From: Micavibrio_C sp046294845
Lineage (GTDB): Bacteria; Pseudomonadota; Alphaproteobacteria; Micavibrionales; Micavibrionaceae
Assembly (NCBI GenBank): GCA_046294845.1
Contig: JBKBNU010000002.1
Coordinates: 44,506-108,505 of the forward strand
Direction: 5' to 3'
Length of the DNA stretch: 64,000 bases
Shown in pieces: positions 54,147 through 62,054 of the stretch; position 1 is the first letter of the stretch, and the number at the start of each line of letters is the position of its first letter. Under the pieces are notes generated by a model. It was not told the DNA's origin, did not search any database, and saw only the letters and a list, made by a program, of their open reading frames with translations. The translations under genes were made by a program, and so were the position numbers.

Positions 54147-56381
54147 TTACAGCTTAACCATTTTTAGCCTGAGAGCATTTCCTATTACGCTGACGGAACT
54201 AAGCGCCATAGCTGCTGCTGCCATGATAGGACTGAGAAGGATTCCGAAGAACGGGAACAAAATTCCTGCGGCAATAGGTACTCCAGCAGCATTATAGGCA
54301 AAAGCAAAGAACAAGTTCTGGCGAATGTTCTTCATTGTGGCTTGTGAAAGGTGATGGGCACGGACTATTCCTATCAGATCACCTTTAAGCAATGTTACGC
54401 CCGCGCTTTCCATCGCTACGTCTGTTCCTGTTCCCATGGCAATACCGACATCTGCCGCTGCCAAAGCGGGAGCATCATTTGTGCCATCTCCAGCCATGGC
54501 AACGATACGGCCTTTATCGCGCAGAGTTTTAACAATACGCGCTTTGTCTTCAGGCAGGACTTCAGCTTCCACGTCCGTAATCCCTAAGTTTTTTGCCACG
54601 GCTTCGGCTGTTTTGCGGTTATCACCAGTCAGCATGACTACCTGAATGCCCAAATTCTGTAGCTGTCTGATGGCATCAGGTGTTGTAACTTTGATAGGAT
54701 CAGAAATGGCCAGCAATCCGGAGGCTTTTCCATCAATAGCGACAAAAATCACCGTAGCACCGTTTGCCCGCAGTTCATCAGCCTGTGCAGCGAAGGCAGA
54801 TACATCCGCACCTACCTCCTGCATCAACAAGGAATTTCCGAGGGCAATAGATTTTCCACGAATAAATCCCGTAACCCCTTTTCCTGTAGGGGAGTCAAAG
54901 TTTTCAATCGTGTCAAGTGTCATGGATTTTTCCTGTGCTGCACCCAGAATTGCCTGAGCCAGAGGGTGTTCGCTGCCTCTTTCGAGAGAAGCTGCAACAT
55001 GCAGGATATCATCCAGCGAGTAACCATCTGCTGAAATTATGGCAGTCAGCTTGGGCTTTCCTTCCGTTAACGTGCCTGTTTTATCGACAACAAGCGTATT
55101 GATCTTTTCCATGCGTTCCAAAGCTTCGGCATTGCGGATCAGGACACCTGCTTGTGCGCCGCGTCCAACACCCACCATAATTGACATCGGGGTAGCGAGA
55201 CCCAGCGCACAGGGGCACGCTATAATCAGAACACTGACCGCAGCAATCAGGGCATAGGTAAAGGCTGGATCGGGACCATAGATAAACCATACAACAAATG
55301 CTGATAGTGCTGTCAGGACTACGGCAGGAACAAACATACCGGAAACTATATCCGCCAATCTTTGGATAGGGGCACGACTGCGCTGGGCGGCAGCGACCAT
55401 TTTCACGATCTGCGCCAGCATTGTTTCTTGTCCGACCTTCTCCGCACGGATAATAAAGCTGCCTGTTTGGTTGATCGAGCCACCAATTACCTGACTGCCC
55501 ACTTCTTTTTTTGCAGGCATAGATTCGCCGGTCACCATCGACTCATCAACGCTGCTTTTACCTTCAACAATTATACCGTCTACCGGGATTTTATCACCGG
55601 GGCGGACACGCAGAAGGTCGCCCTGATTAACATGGCCCAAGGGTATTTCTTCATCACCCGCGTCTGTAACGCGCTGTGCCGTTGCCGGAGCAAGCTTCAG
55701 CAGGGCTTTTATGGCTCCACTTGTTTGTTCACGGGCTTTCAACTCGAGAACTTGCCCCATCAGGACAAGGACTGTAATAACAGTGGCAGCCTCAAAATAG
55801 ACACTCACTACGCCATGTTCAGAGCGGAAATTCTCGGGAAACACATCAGGTGCAAGAACGGCTACCATACTATATAGCCATGAAACACCCGTACCCATCG
55901 CAATTAAAGTAAACATATTGAGATTATGATTAATAATGGAGGCCCCTGCGCGTTCAAAGAACGGCTTTCCGGCCCATAATACGACAGGTGTCGCCAATAT
56001 CATTTGCACCAGACTCGATGTTCGCGGGTCCAAAATATGTAGGCTCATCAGGTGTGATCCCATTTCTAGAAAAAAGACAGGAAGAGTTAGCGCCAAACCA
56101 ATCCAGAATCGTTTTGTCATGTCTACTAGCTCAGGATTGGGGTCTTCATCCCCAGTTATGACTTCAGGTTCCAGAGCCATACCGCAGAGAGGGCACGATC
56201 CAGGACCTTCCTGACGCACTTGCGGGTGCATAGGACAGGTGTAAATTGCTCCTGCAACCACAGGGATTGGGGTAGAAACTGCTGCACTATCTTTGTTGTG
56301 ATGCAAGTGACAGCTGTGGCCGCTTTCTGTGCTATGCTGATTCTGTTTCGGAGCCTTGAGCGTAGTATGGCAACTTGACAT
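54147..56381 (-). CDS. Copper-translocating P1B-type ATPase
   Basis: 744 residues. The N terminus has a His/Cys-rich stretch and a CPMHPQVRQEGPGSCPLCGM heavy-metal-binding domain instead of HMA domains, as in SilP/CopA-type ATPases. Then eight transmembrane helices with CPCALGLATP (Cu+ specificity) near 390, the phosphorylated Asp in DKTGTLTEG near 435, and GDGTNDAPALAAADVGIAMG near 645. It pumps Cu+ (or Ag+) out of the cytoplasm. AAGGAACATATGTC precedes the ATG. It follows the CsoR gene by 26 bp and shares its promoter. Confidence 0.95.
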   Translation of the reverse strand: MSSCHTTLKAPKQNQHSTESGHSCHLHHNKDSAAVSTPIPVVAGAIYTCPMHPQVRQEGPGSCPLCGMALEPEVITGDEDPNPELVDMTKRFWIGLALTLPVFFLEMGSHLMSLHILDPRTSSLVQMILATPVVLWAGKPFFERAGASIINHNLNMFTLIAMGTGVSWLYSMVAVLAPDVFPENFRSEHGVVSVYFEAATVITVLVLMGQVLELKAREQTSGAIKALLKLAPATAQRVTDAGDEEIPLGHVNQGDLLRVRPGDKIPVDGIIVEGKSSVDESMVTGESMPAKKEVGSQVIGGSINQTGSFIIRAEKVGQETMLAQIVKMVAAAQRSRAPIQRLADIVSGMFVPAVVLTALSAFVVWFIYGPDPAFTYALIAAVSVLIIACPCALGLATPMSIMVGVGRGAQAGVLIRNAEALERMEKINTLVVDKTGTLTEGKPKLTAIISADGYSLDDILHVAASLERGSEHPLAQAILGAAQEKSMTLDTIENFDSPTGKGVTGFIRGKSIALGNSLLMQEVGADVSAFAAQADELRANGATVIFVAIDGKASGLLAISDPIKVTTPDAIRQLQNLGIQVVMLTGDNRKTAEAVAKNLGITDVEAEVLPEDKARIVKTLRDKGRIVAMAGDGTNDAPALAAADVGIAMGTGTDVAMESAGVTLLKGDLIGIVRAHHLSQATMKNIRQNLFFAFAYNAAGVPIAAGILFPFFGILLSPIMAAAAMALSSVSVIGNALRLKMVKL

Positions 56382-56407
56382 GACATATGTTCCTTTTATT
56401 AATTTCT

Positions 56408-56725
56408 TTAATCGTAGCGGCTGAAGAGTTTTACAATCTCATCTATTTTTTCTGCTTGTGCGACTTGGTCACCGGATAGGAATGTTTCACGAACGCAGGA
56501 TTGCAGATGGTTCTCCAAAATGCGGCTTTCCAGTGTTCTCAATGCTGAGCGTGCGGCACGGATCTGGTTTAAAATTTCAGGACAGTAACGGTCATCTGCA
56601 ATCATTTTGCCCACAGCTGTCACTTGGCCGGATATCCGGTTTACAAGCGCAGTTGTGTTGTCGTGCTTGGAAGAACCCGAGCAAAGGCCGCATTCGTTGG
56701 AATTCTTAGGTTGATCAGGTGTCAT
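56408..56725 (-). CDS. csoR: CsoR-family copper-sensing repressor
   Basis: 105 residues from ATG 56725; in-frame codons further upstream lie in the operator. An N-terminal Cys-rich arm is followed by the CsoR helical bundle with metal ligands C48 (DRYCPEIL), H73 and C77 (ENHLQSC), the X-Cys-His-Cys set for Cu+. It releases DNA when it binds Cu+. Two 19-bp operators overlap its promoter. Also encoded on this mRNA is the Cu ATPase. Confidence 0.93.
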   Translation of the reverse strand: MTPDQPKNSNECGLCSGSSKHDNTTALVNRISGQVTAVGKMIADDRYCPEILNQIRAARSALRTLESRILENHLQSCVRETFLSGDQVAQAEKIDEIVKLFSRYD

Positions 56726-56730
56726 TGGTT

Positions 56731-56777
56731 TATACCCCCTATAGGTATAATATACCCCCATAGGGTATATTAGTCAA
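56731..56777 (-). promoter_or_regulatory. Promoter with two tandem CsoR operators
   Basis: TATACCCCCTATAGGTATA (56731-56749) and TATACCCCCATAGGGTATA (56751-56769) are near-perfect palindromes of the CsoR type. On the minus strand TTGACT (56777-56772), 17 nt, TATATT (56754-56749) form the promoter. Operator 2 fills the spacer, and operator 1 includes AGGGGG, nine bases before ATG 56725, which doubles as the ribosome binding site. Confidence 0.88.
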
Positions 56778-56889
56778 GCTTATAGAGGTCAGATATATTT
56801 TATATAAATATCAATATGTTATGAAGTCTACAGTAAAGAATTTCTATGAGGCTTTTTGAAACAATGGCATCGGTTAAGGGAGCTAAAAG

Positions 56890-56920
56890 CAAAACTGTCC
56901 ATCGTTTTGGCGATGGACAG
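56890..56920 (-). terminator. Terminator of the copA-copB operon
   Basis: On the minus strand CTGTCCATCG-CCAAAA-CGATGGACAG, a perfect 10-bp stem, is followed by TTTTGCTTTT. It closes the transcript of the genes from 61100 down to 56966. The rest of 56770-56965 holds no gene. Confidence 0.88.
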
Positions 56921-56965
56921 TAGTGTGCAATATCTAAAAAAATCCGGAATTTTTCCGTGTTTTAA

Positions 56966-57457
56966 TTAGTGATGATCCTTGTGATCGTTCGCCTTAGGAG
57001 CATCCTGCGCGGGGGCTGGTTCTGTTCCGGTATCGCCATGCCCCATATGATCCATACCCTTCATGCCTTCCATGTGATGTTTCATTTCCGGCATAGGGCC
57101 GCTCGCAAATTTGTGGAAGTTTTCTTCATTTTCGAAGTAGTAGGTCATGCCATGGGAATCCGCGCCGATTACAGCTGTCGCTTTATCGACAGGTTGATGG
57201 CTCACAGGGTCTAGGGCAGATCTTTTTTCAGGATCACTGCTTAGCATATCCTTGCACATTGGGCAGCAACCATAATAGTTTTTGCCCTCAATCTCGATGG
57301 CCATCTGTTCCTTGTCAAAAGCTTTATCGTTCATCATGCAGACAAACTTTGCCTCTACAGGCTTAAGCCAACTGTCGCTATGTTGGTATTCTCCTTCAGC
57401 GGCCATAGCAGGAATGGCAATAAAAGCCATCAGGATTGATAGTAAAAAAGTTTTCAT
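56966..57457 (-). CDS. Periplasmic TRASH/YHS-like metal-binding protein
   Basis: 163 residues. Signal peptide ends AMA (residue 19). A cysteine region CMMNDKAFDKEQMAIEIEG...CCPMCKDML resembles TRASH/YHS-type metal domains; the tail is rich in Met and His (MKHHMEGMKGMDHMGHGD). It probably binds Cu in the periplasm. AAGGAGAAAATC precedes the ATG. Last gene of the cop operon, 21 bp after the DUF2231 gene. Confidence 0.8.
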   Translation of the reverse strand: MKTFLLSILMAFIAIPAMAAEGEYQHSDSWLKPVEAKFVCMMNDKAFDKEQMAIEIEGKNYYGCCPMCKDMLSSDPEKRSALDPVSHQPVDKATAVIGADSHGMTYYFENEENFHKFASGPMPEMKHHMEGMKGMDHMGHGDTGTEPAPAQDAPKANDHKDHH

Positions 57458-57478
57458 GATTTTCTCCTTGGTTACAGG

Positions 57479-58033
57479 TTAGTGGTGATCACCATGACCG
57501 GAATGGCCATGGGCAGGTAAACTCTTCATATTCTCATGATGCTCTTGCATATTTCCATGTGAATGACTTGTGTGACTGCCATCGCCATGTACTTCTGGCA
57601 CTCGCATGACTCCAATGCCATGGCGGTACACGGCTTCAGCTCCCTTATAGCCTGTAGTAGCCAACAATCCGGAGGCCAGCAACATGGCAACAACAAAAAC
57701 TGGACTTACACTATGCGCACCCCGTTGCTTCCATGCGGCCAAAAGCGCCAGCATCATAAATATTCCAGCAGTGGGCAAGGCCCAGTTGCGGTGATCCATC
57801 ATGGCGGCATGGGAAGGTCCGTCATGTGCTACAGTGTTGTAAGCATACAGGCCTGCCAATACAGTAAAGACCGTTATTGCTGCCCCTATCCAGAGATTCC
57901 ATCTGGCAACAATAAGAAGGTTCTCTCTTTTCAAAATCAGGGCTGCCAGATACAAAACCGTAGAAATGCTCAATAATCCAATCGTGAAATGCACAAAAAT
58001 CGGATGCCAGTTTGGTATAATTTCAATATTCAT
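57479..58033 (-). CDS. DUF2231-type membrane protein with His-rich tail
   Basis: 184 residues. Four hydrophobic segments with the DUF2231 start (NWHPIFVHFTIGLLSIS), followed by a 45-residue tail rich in His (HTSHSHGNMQEHHENM, HGHSGHGDHH). The tail suggests periplasmic copper handling. Frequently seen in copper and silver islands; the biochemical function is unknown. Confidence 0.82.
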   Translation of the reverse strand: MNIEIIPNWHPIFVHFTIGLLSISTVLYLAALILKRENLLIVARWNLWIGAAITVFTVLAGLYAYNTVAHDGPSHAAMMDHRNWALPTAGIFMMLALLAAWKQRGAHSVSPVFVVAMLLASGLLATTGYKGAEAVYRHGIGVMRVPEVHGDGSHTSHSHGNMQEHHENMKSLPAHGHSGHGDHH

Positions 58034-58045
58034 ATCGACCTTACC

Positions 58046-58771
58046 TTAAAACATAAATCGGAAGCCAAGGGCAGCGATAAAATTGTCATTATCACCTTCT
58101 TCACGCTTGGCAATCGATGATGTTTCACCAAATTTGCGTTCATATTTCACGTCGACATAAGGGGCGAATTTTCGAGTGATTTCATAACGCGTTTGCAAGC
58201 CGATTTCGCCGTTGGAGAATCCTGCGCCGATATCCTGATCCTCTACATCCTGTGCAAACAGATTGATCTCGGCATAAGGCTCAAGGATTAGCCTTTGGGT
58301 AAGCAGAAACTCATTTTCCTGACGCAGTCTCGCGCTGACGTCTCCTTTATCACTAATAAACAGATGTGCCTCTGTTTCAAAGAAATAGGGAGCAAGACCT
58401 TCAAAGCCAAGAACAAGATAAGATGTGGAAACAGGTTGTGTATCATGTCGCAGGCCTGCCTGAAAGTCCCAGAAATCAGAGATATTCCGGCTGTACATTG
58501 CCCAGAATTCAGCCTGTTCCGTTGTACCGTCTTCGTTTTCACCTTCGGATTTTAACCAGAGTTTATTTTCATCGGTACCAATCCAGCCATTCAAATCCCA
58601 ACTGTAAACGGGACCATGTTCGCCAGCACCATAGGCGGTTTCAAGCGTAAACATATGCCAGATTTCCGATCCATGTTGATGATCTGCCGCATGCGTTACA
58701 GCATCCTGCGCAAAGGATGGTGTTGAAAACGCTATTAGTAAGCATATTGTTCCAAATAGTTTAGTGTGCAT
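58046..58771 (-). CDS. copB: Copper-resistance outer-membrane protein CopB
   Basis: 241 residues from ATG 58771, which overlaps the copA gene by 11 bp; a longer frame into copA is spurious. Signal peptide ends SFAQ (residue 19). The mature part is beta-rich (LWLKSEGENEDGTTEQAEFW, YFFETEAHLFISDKG) and ends with Phe (GFRFMF), as outer-membrane barrels do. Unlike Pseudomonas CopB it has almost no Met-rich N-terminal region; the N-terminal His-rich piece is only AADHQHGSE. It works with CopA in periplasmic copper tolerance. Confidence 0.9.
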   Translation of the reverse strand: MHTKLFGTICLLIAFSTPSFAQDAVTHAADHQHGSEIWHMFTLETAYGAGEHGPVYSWDLNGWIGTDENKLWLKSEGENEDGTTEQAEFWAMYSRNISDFWDFQAGLRHDTQPVSTSYLVLGFEGLAPYFFETEAHLFISDKGDVSARLRQENEFLLTQRLILEPYAEINLFAQDVEDQDIGAGFSNGEIGLQTRYEITRKFAPYVDVKYERKFGETSSIAKREEGDNDNFIAALGFRFMF

Positions 58772-60641
58772 GATGCTGTCCTTCCTCATTCGCAGGCTTA
58801 TGGCCGGAATGATCCATGTTCGAGTGATCCATAGCAGGCATATCGTGGCCCATTTGGGAATGATCCATTGTACTGTGACCCATCTTTGAATGATCGACCG
58901 CAGGAACTTTCTGTTTTTCTGGCATCTTGTGCCCAGCGTGGGGATCAACTTTTTGAGAATGTGGTATATTTGCAGGATCAAGTTTTGCCACAACAACCTT
59001 ATTCATCATCCCTGCCATCATGTGATAGAGCAGATGGCAGTGGAAAGCCCATTCACCTGCTTCATCGGCAGTGAGAAGAACCGAATAAGACTGTCCCGGC
59101 GGCACGATAATCGTGTGCTTGTTGGGCAGTTTCCCTGCAGGCTGACCATTCTCAAGCTGGACAAACATTCCATGAAGGTGCATCGGGTGCGCCATCATTG
59201 TGTCGTTCACGAATTTTAGCCGGATGCGTTCGCCATAGTTTAAATTGATTGGTCCTGAATCTGCATATTTCTGACCATTAATTGTCCAGATATATCGCTC
59301 CATATTGCCACCCAAGCGCACAAGAATTTCGCGTTCCGGCTGGCGCGTGTCTTTCTGGATGCCGTAATAGCGCAGGTCGGCATAGCTGAGGGCCTTGGCA
59401 CCTGCTGGCGTGCCCGCCTTGGCCCAGCCACTTTCCTCGGCTATTTTGTTCATGCTTTCATCAGAAAGCATTTTATGCGCCATCGTCCCATGGTCCATTT
59501 TTGAATGGTCCATTGGCATATCGTGGTTCATTTGCGAATGATCCATACCCGACATATCCATGCTGCCGTGATCCATGCCACCCATGTCATGGTTCATGCC
59601 CATATCTGTCATCGTTAGCAGCGCACGGGGGCGAGGCTGAGGAACTTCGCCACGCATCCCTTCACGCGGGGCCAATGTACCCAGTGCAAAGCCCGTACGG
59701 TCGATAGGTTCAGCCGCAATCGTGTAGGCTTTGTTTTCTTTCGGTGTGACGATCACATCATAGGTTTCGGCTACACCAAAACGGAACTCATCAACAGGCA
59801 CAGGCTCGACGTTTTGCCCATCGGCAGACACAACCTGCATTTTCAGGCCCGGTATCCGCACATCATAGAATGACATGGCCGAAGCATTGATAAAGCGCAG
59901 ACGCACGCGTTCGCCCGCCTTGAAAAGGCCTGTCCAGTTTTGTTCCGGTGTTTTGCCATTTATCAGGAATGTGTAACCCGTAACATCCGAAAGATCAGTC
60001 GGCAGCATCCGCATTTCGCCCCACATTTGGGCGCTTTTCCATGCCTTGCCAAATCCGCGCTCTTTTGCTTCATCAAAGAAATCGCCTACTGTGCGGCGGG
60101 CATACTGGTAATATTCTGAAGACATCTTGAGATTGGACATGATGTCCCATGAATCTTCATCATGGAAATCTGATAACAGGACAACATAATCACGGTCAGC
60201 CTGTACCGGATCCTTACCTTTGGCTGCAATCACGATGGAGCCGTAATGCCCATCCTGTTCCTGCCCCATGCTGTGCGCGTGATACCAGTAAGTACCGTCC
60301 TGCCGGATTTTGAAGCGGTAGGTGAAGGTTTCACCAGGCTTGATGCCAGGAAAACCACCAAAGCCCGGAACGCCATCCATTTCATCGGGCAGCAACAGCC
60401 CATGCCAATGAACAGATGTATCCTCATCCAGCTTGTTGGTGACGTGAATGACGGCCTCTTCGCCTTCCGTAAACCGCAGGGTCGGGCCGGGGATGCTGCC
60501 ATTAACGGTTATTTTTTGCACTGTGTTGCCCGTTATATTCACGGGCTCGCGCGCGATGGTTAGGCTGTATTCTTCCGCCAGAACAGGGAAACCTGTGCTG
60601 ATCAGAATAAAAAATATTATGGTTTGATATAGGTATTTCAA
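58761..60641 (-). CDS. copA: Periplasmic multicopper oxidase CopA
   Basis: 626 residues, probably from TTG 60641, which has AGGAGGAAATCCC at ideal spacing; the ORF further upstream lacks a signal peptide at its start. Signal peptide ends VLAEE with no twin-arginine motif, unlike many CopA proteins. Copper ligands: VHWHGLLLP, WYHAHSMGQ, HPMHLHGMF and FHCHLLYHMMAGM (types 1-3 sites). Met/His repeats (MDHSQMNHDMPMDHSKM) occur at 370-400 and in the tail. It oxidises Cu+ in the periplasm. Confidence 0.95.
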   Translation of the reverse strand: MKYLYQTIIFFILISTGFPVLAEEYSLTIAREPVNITGNTVQKITVNGSIPGPTLRFTEGEEAVIHVTNKLDEDTSVHWHGLLLPDEMDGVPGFGGFPGIKPGETFTYRFKIRQDGTYWYHAHSMGQEQDGHYGSIVIAAKGKDPVQADRDYVVLLSDFHDEDSWDIMSNLKMSSEYYQYARRTVGDFFDEAKERGFGKAWKSAQMWGEMRMLPTDLSDVTGYTFLINGKTPEQNWTGLFKAGERVRLRFINASAMSFYDVRIPGLKMQVVSADGQNVEPVPVDEFRFGVAETYDVIVTPKENKAYTIAAEPIDRTGFALGTLAPREGMRGEVPQPRPRALLTMTDMGMNHDMGGMDHGSMDMSGMDHSQMNHDMPMDHSKMDHGTMAHKMLSDESMNKIAEESGWAKAGTPAGAKALSYADLRYYGIQKDTRQPEREILVRLGGNMERYIWTINGQKYADSGPINLNYGERIRLKFVNDTMMAHPMHLHGMFVQLENGQPAGKLPNKHTIIVPPGQSYSVLLTADEAGEWAFHCHLLYHMMAGMMNKVVVAKLDPANIPHSQKVDPHAGHKMPEKQKVPAVDHSKMGHSTMDHSQMGHDMPAMDHSNMDHSGHKPANEEGQHHAH

Positions 60642-60704
60642 GGGATTTCCTCCTGCAGGTTTTTGAGAACGCGCATAGCCGCAATCATGCGGCATGAGGA
60701 AAAT

Positions 60705-61100
60705 CTAGATCCGGAAACGCTGGGTGCTTAAGATAAGGGATGGTTGCGTGGAGTGAGCCACAGGCCAGTCAGGTGGCGGCCCTCGAATAACATCAGCTTC
60801 TCCATCGGGGGTGGTCACCGTTGGACCATCGCTGGGGAGCAAGGCGACTGTGTAGACATGAATATCGGGCTGCCCCACAGATATGCTGTCTGCAACCTGT
60901 AAATCGACACCCATACAGTCCTTCAAAAGTTTGACCTTCTGGCCTGCATCAGACTGCTGGTCGCTACTATAGTCGGCATGATCCGTGCAGGGAATCGTCG
61001 CTTTTTTGGCTACCATTTTTTCCCCGCATACAGGCATAGCGCACGCCAGTGAGGGCGTAAGCATAACCAGCATCATCAGGGTGATCAGCAGCTTCTTCAT
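60705..61100 (-). CDS. Small secreted protein at the head of the copper operon
   Basis: 131 residues from ATG 61100. Signal peptide ends at about ACAMPV (residue 22). Mature part has four cysteines (VCGEKM, IPCTDH, LKDCMG) and a Pro-rich, Arg-rich tail (RGPPPDWPVAHS). No clear ribosome binding site and no CsoR operator is visible upstream, so expression start is uncertain. Genes like this commonly precede copA. No known family recognised. Confidence 0.6.
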   Translation of the reverse strand: MKKLLITLMMLVMLTPSLACAMPVCGEKMVAKKATIPCTDHADYSSDQQSDAGQKVKLLKDCMGVDLQVADSISVGQPDIHVYTVALLPSDGPTVTTPDGEADVIRGPPPDWPVAHSTQPSLILSTQRFRI

Positions 61101-61318
61101 ACAGAGGAATATAGCACTTATCCTCAGAACCGCCAGTAGGAACCGCAATTTCCAGAAATAGTGGTACTTCGTCGTACAGACCATCGGCCCCGCTGGCTAG
61201 AGGGGCAATAAGCCCTGCCATGAAGAAAGTAGTCTTCCCTTACGGCCCCATCAACCAGAGCACTACACCCTGAAGTCGAACTTTAGAATGGGAGGTTTAC
61301 CATCAAACAGCCCCAACG

Positions 61319-61332
61319 TTCAGGTTATGAGC
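61319..61332 (-). repeat. att-like repeat of the tRNA-fMet anticodon region
   Basis: GCTCATAACCTGAA on the minus strand is identical to the core in the tRNA fragment at 53721. The T arm and acceptor are missing: the next bases are CGTTGGGGCTG. Flanking arm CTATTCTTATTTAAG follows on the right. The rest of 61101-61505 holds no gene I can support. Confidence 0.75.
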
Positions 61333-61505
61333 GCAAACTATTCTTATTTAAGCCATTGATTTTACTAATAAATTTCTTACGTTTTGAGTATATGTGCAAG
61401 TGATTGTGTAAGTCAAGCCCTCAACTTGCAGATAATCTAATGAATAAATTCAAACATAATTTCTTTATAAAAAGCGGATAATTTCTATGTGCTAAATAAT
61501 GAACC

Positions 61506-62045
61506 CTATTGGTAAATAGTTAGAGACACATCTCTACCAAGAAAATTTGTTAGAGGGGTCGGAAGCACATTTCTTGATTGCTCCATTAAATCTAAATTAT
61601 CAAAAAGCATGACAAATGGCCCAGTAACTGCTTTAAACTTTTTAAACGTCTCGCTGATAACATCTCCAAAGAAAATAGGATTAGACTCTACAGTCCGGTA
61701 TGTTGACAAGCCGAGGTGACCAAATAAATCTACATATTGTACGTTATATGTTTGAAAAAGATTAAATGCATAGCTTCTAGTACCACCCAAGACATCCATT
61801 CTAGGAGTTGCACGAGCATCTATAACCCACCTAGGCTCAAAGGACTGCAATAGATTAGAAAAATTATCAACTTGCATACCTTCCACATTTACCAAGAGAA
61901 GGGTAAACGGATCCAGATAAGGTAATGCAAGTTGCTCAGGCTGTTTTAAAACACAATCTTTTATAAAATGCTCATGCCCCGAATTAAAAGACTGAGTATT
62001 ATCAGAGATCAATCTTAAATATGATACAGTTTTTGCAACAGACAT
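61506..62045 (-). CDS. DUF488-like protein downstream of the deaminase
   Basis: 179 residues, no signal or membrane helices. Residues 60-120 resemble the DUF488 pattern (FSNLLQSFEPRWVIDARATPR, then QTYNVQYVDLFGHLGL), with RWVIDARATPR in the position of a conserved Asp/Arg motif. No function is known. It starts 9 nt after the deaminase stop with AAGGTAAAGAA before the ATG, so it is almost certainly translated from the same mRNA. AT-rich compared with the core chromosome. The domain assignment is tentative. Confidence 0.65.
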   Translation of the reverse strand: MSVAKTVSYLRLISDNTQSFNSGHEHFIKDCVLKQPEQLALPYLDPFTLLLVNVEGMQVDNFSNLLQSFEPRWVIDARATPRMDVLGGTRSYAFNLFQTYNVQYVDLFGHLGLSTYRTVESNPIFFGDVISETFKKFKAVTGPFVMLFDNLDLMEQSRNVLPTPLTNFLGRDVSLTIYQ

Positions 62046-62054
62046 TTCTTTACC

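Larger units (their letters stand above)
53721..61332. mobile_element. Copper-resistance island between two att-like repeats
   Basis: TTCAGGTTATGAGC occurs at 53721-53734 (inside the tRNA fragment) and at 61319-61332. To the right of both copies lies a related arm, CTATTATTTAAG versus CTATTCTTATTTAAG. Every gene between is related to copper. No integrase lies inside, so mobility would depend on an enzyme encoded elsewhere. The gap 53735-54146 is AT-rich with no gene I can support. Confidence 0.7.

Noticed and set aside
60967..61221. 84-codon minus-strand frame over the start of the small copper protein
   Set aside because: It competes with the frame that has a signal peptide and has no ribosome binding site.
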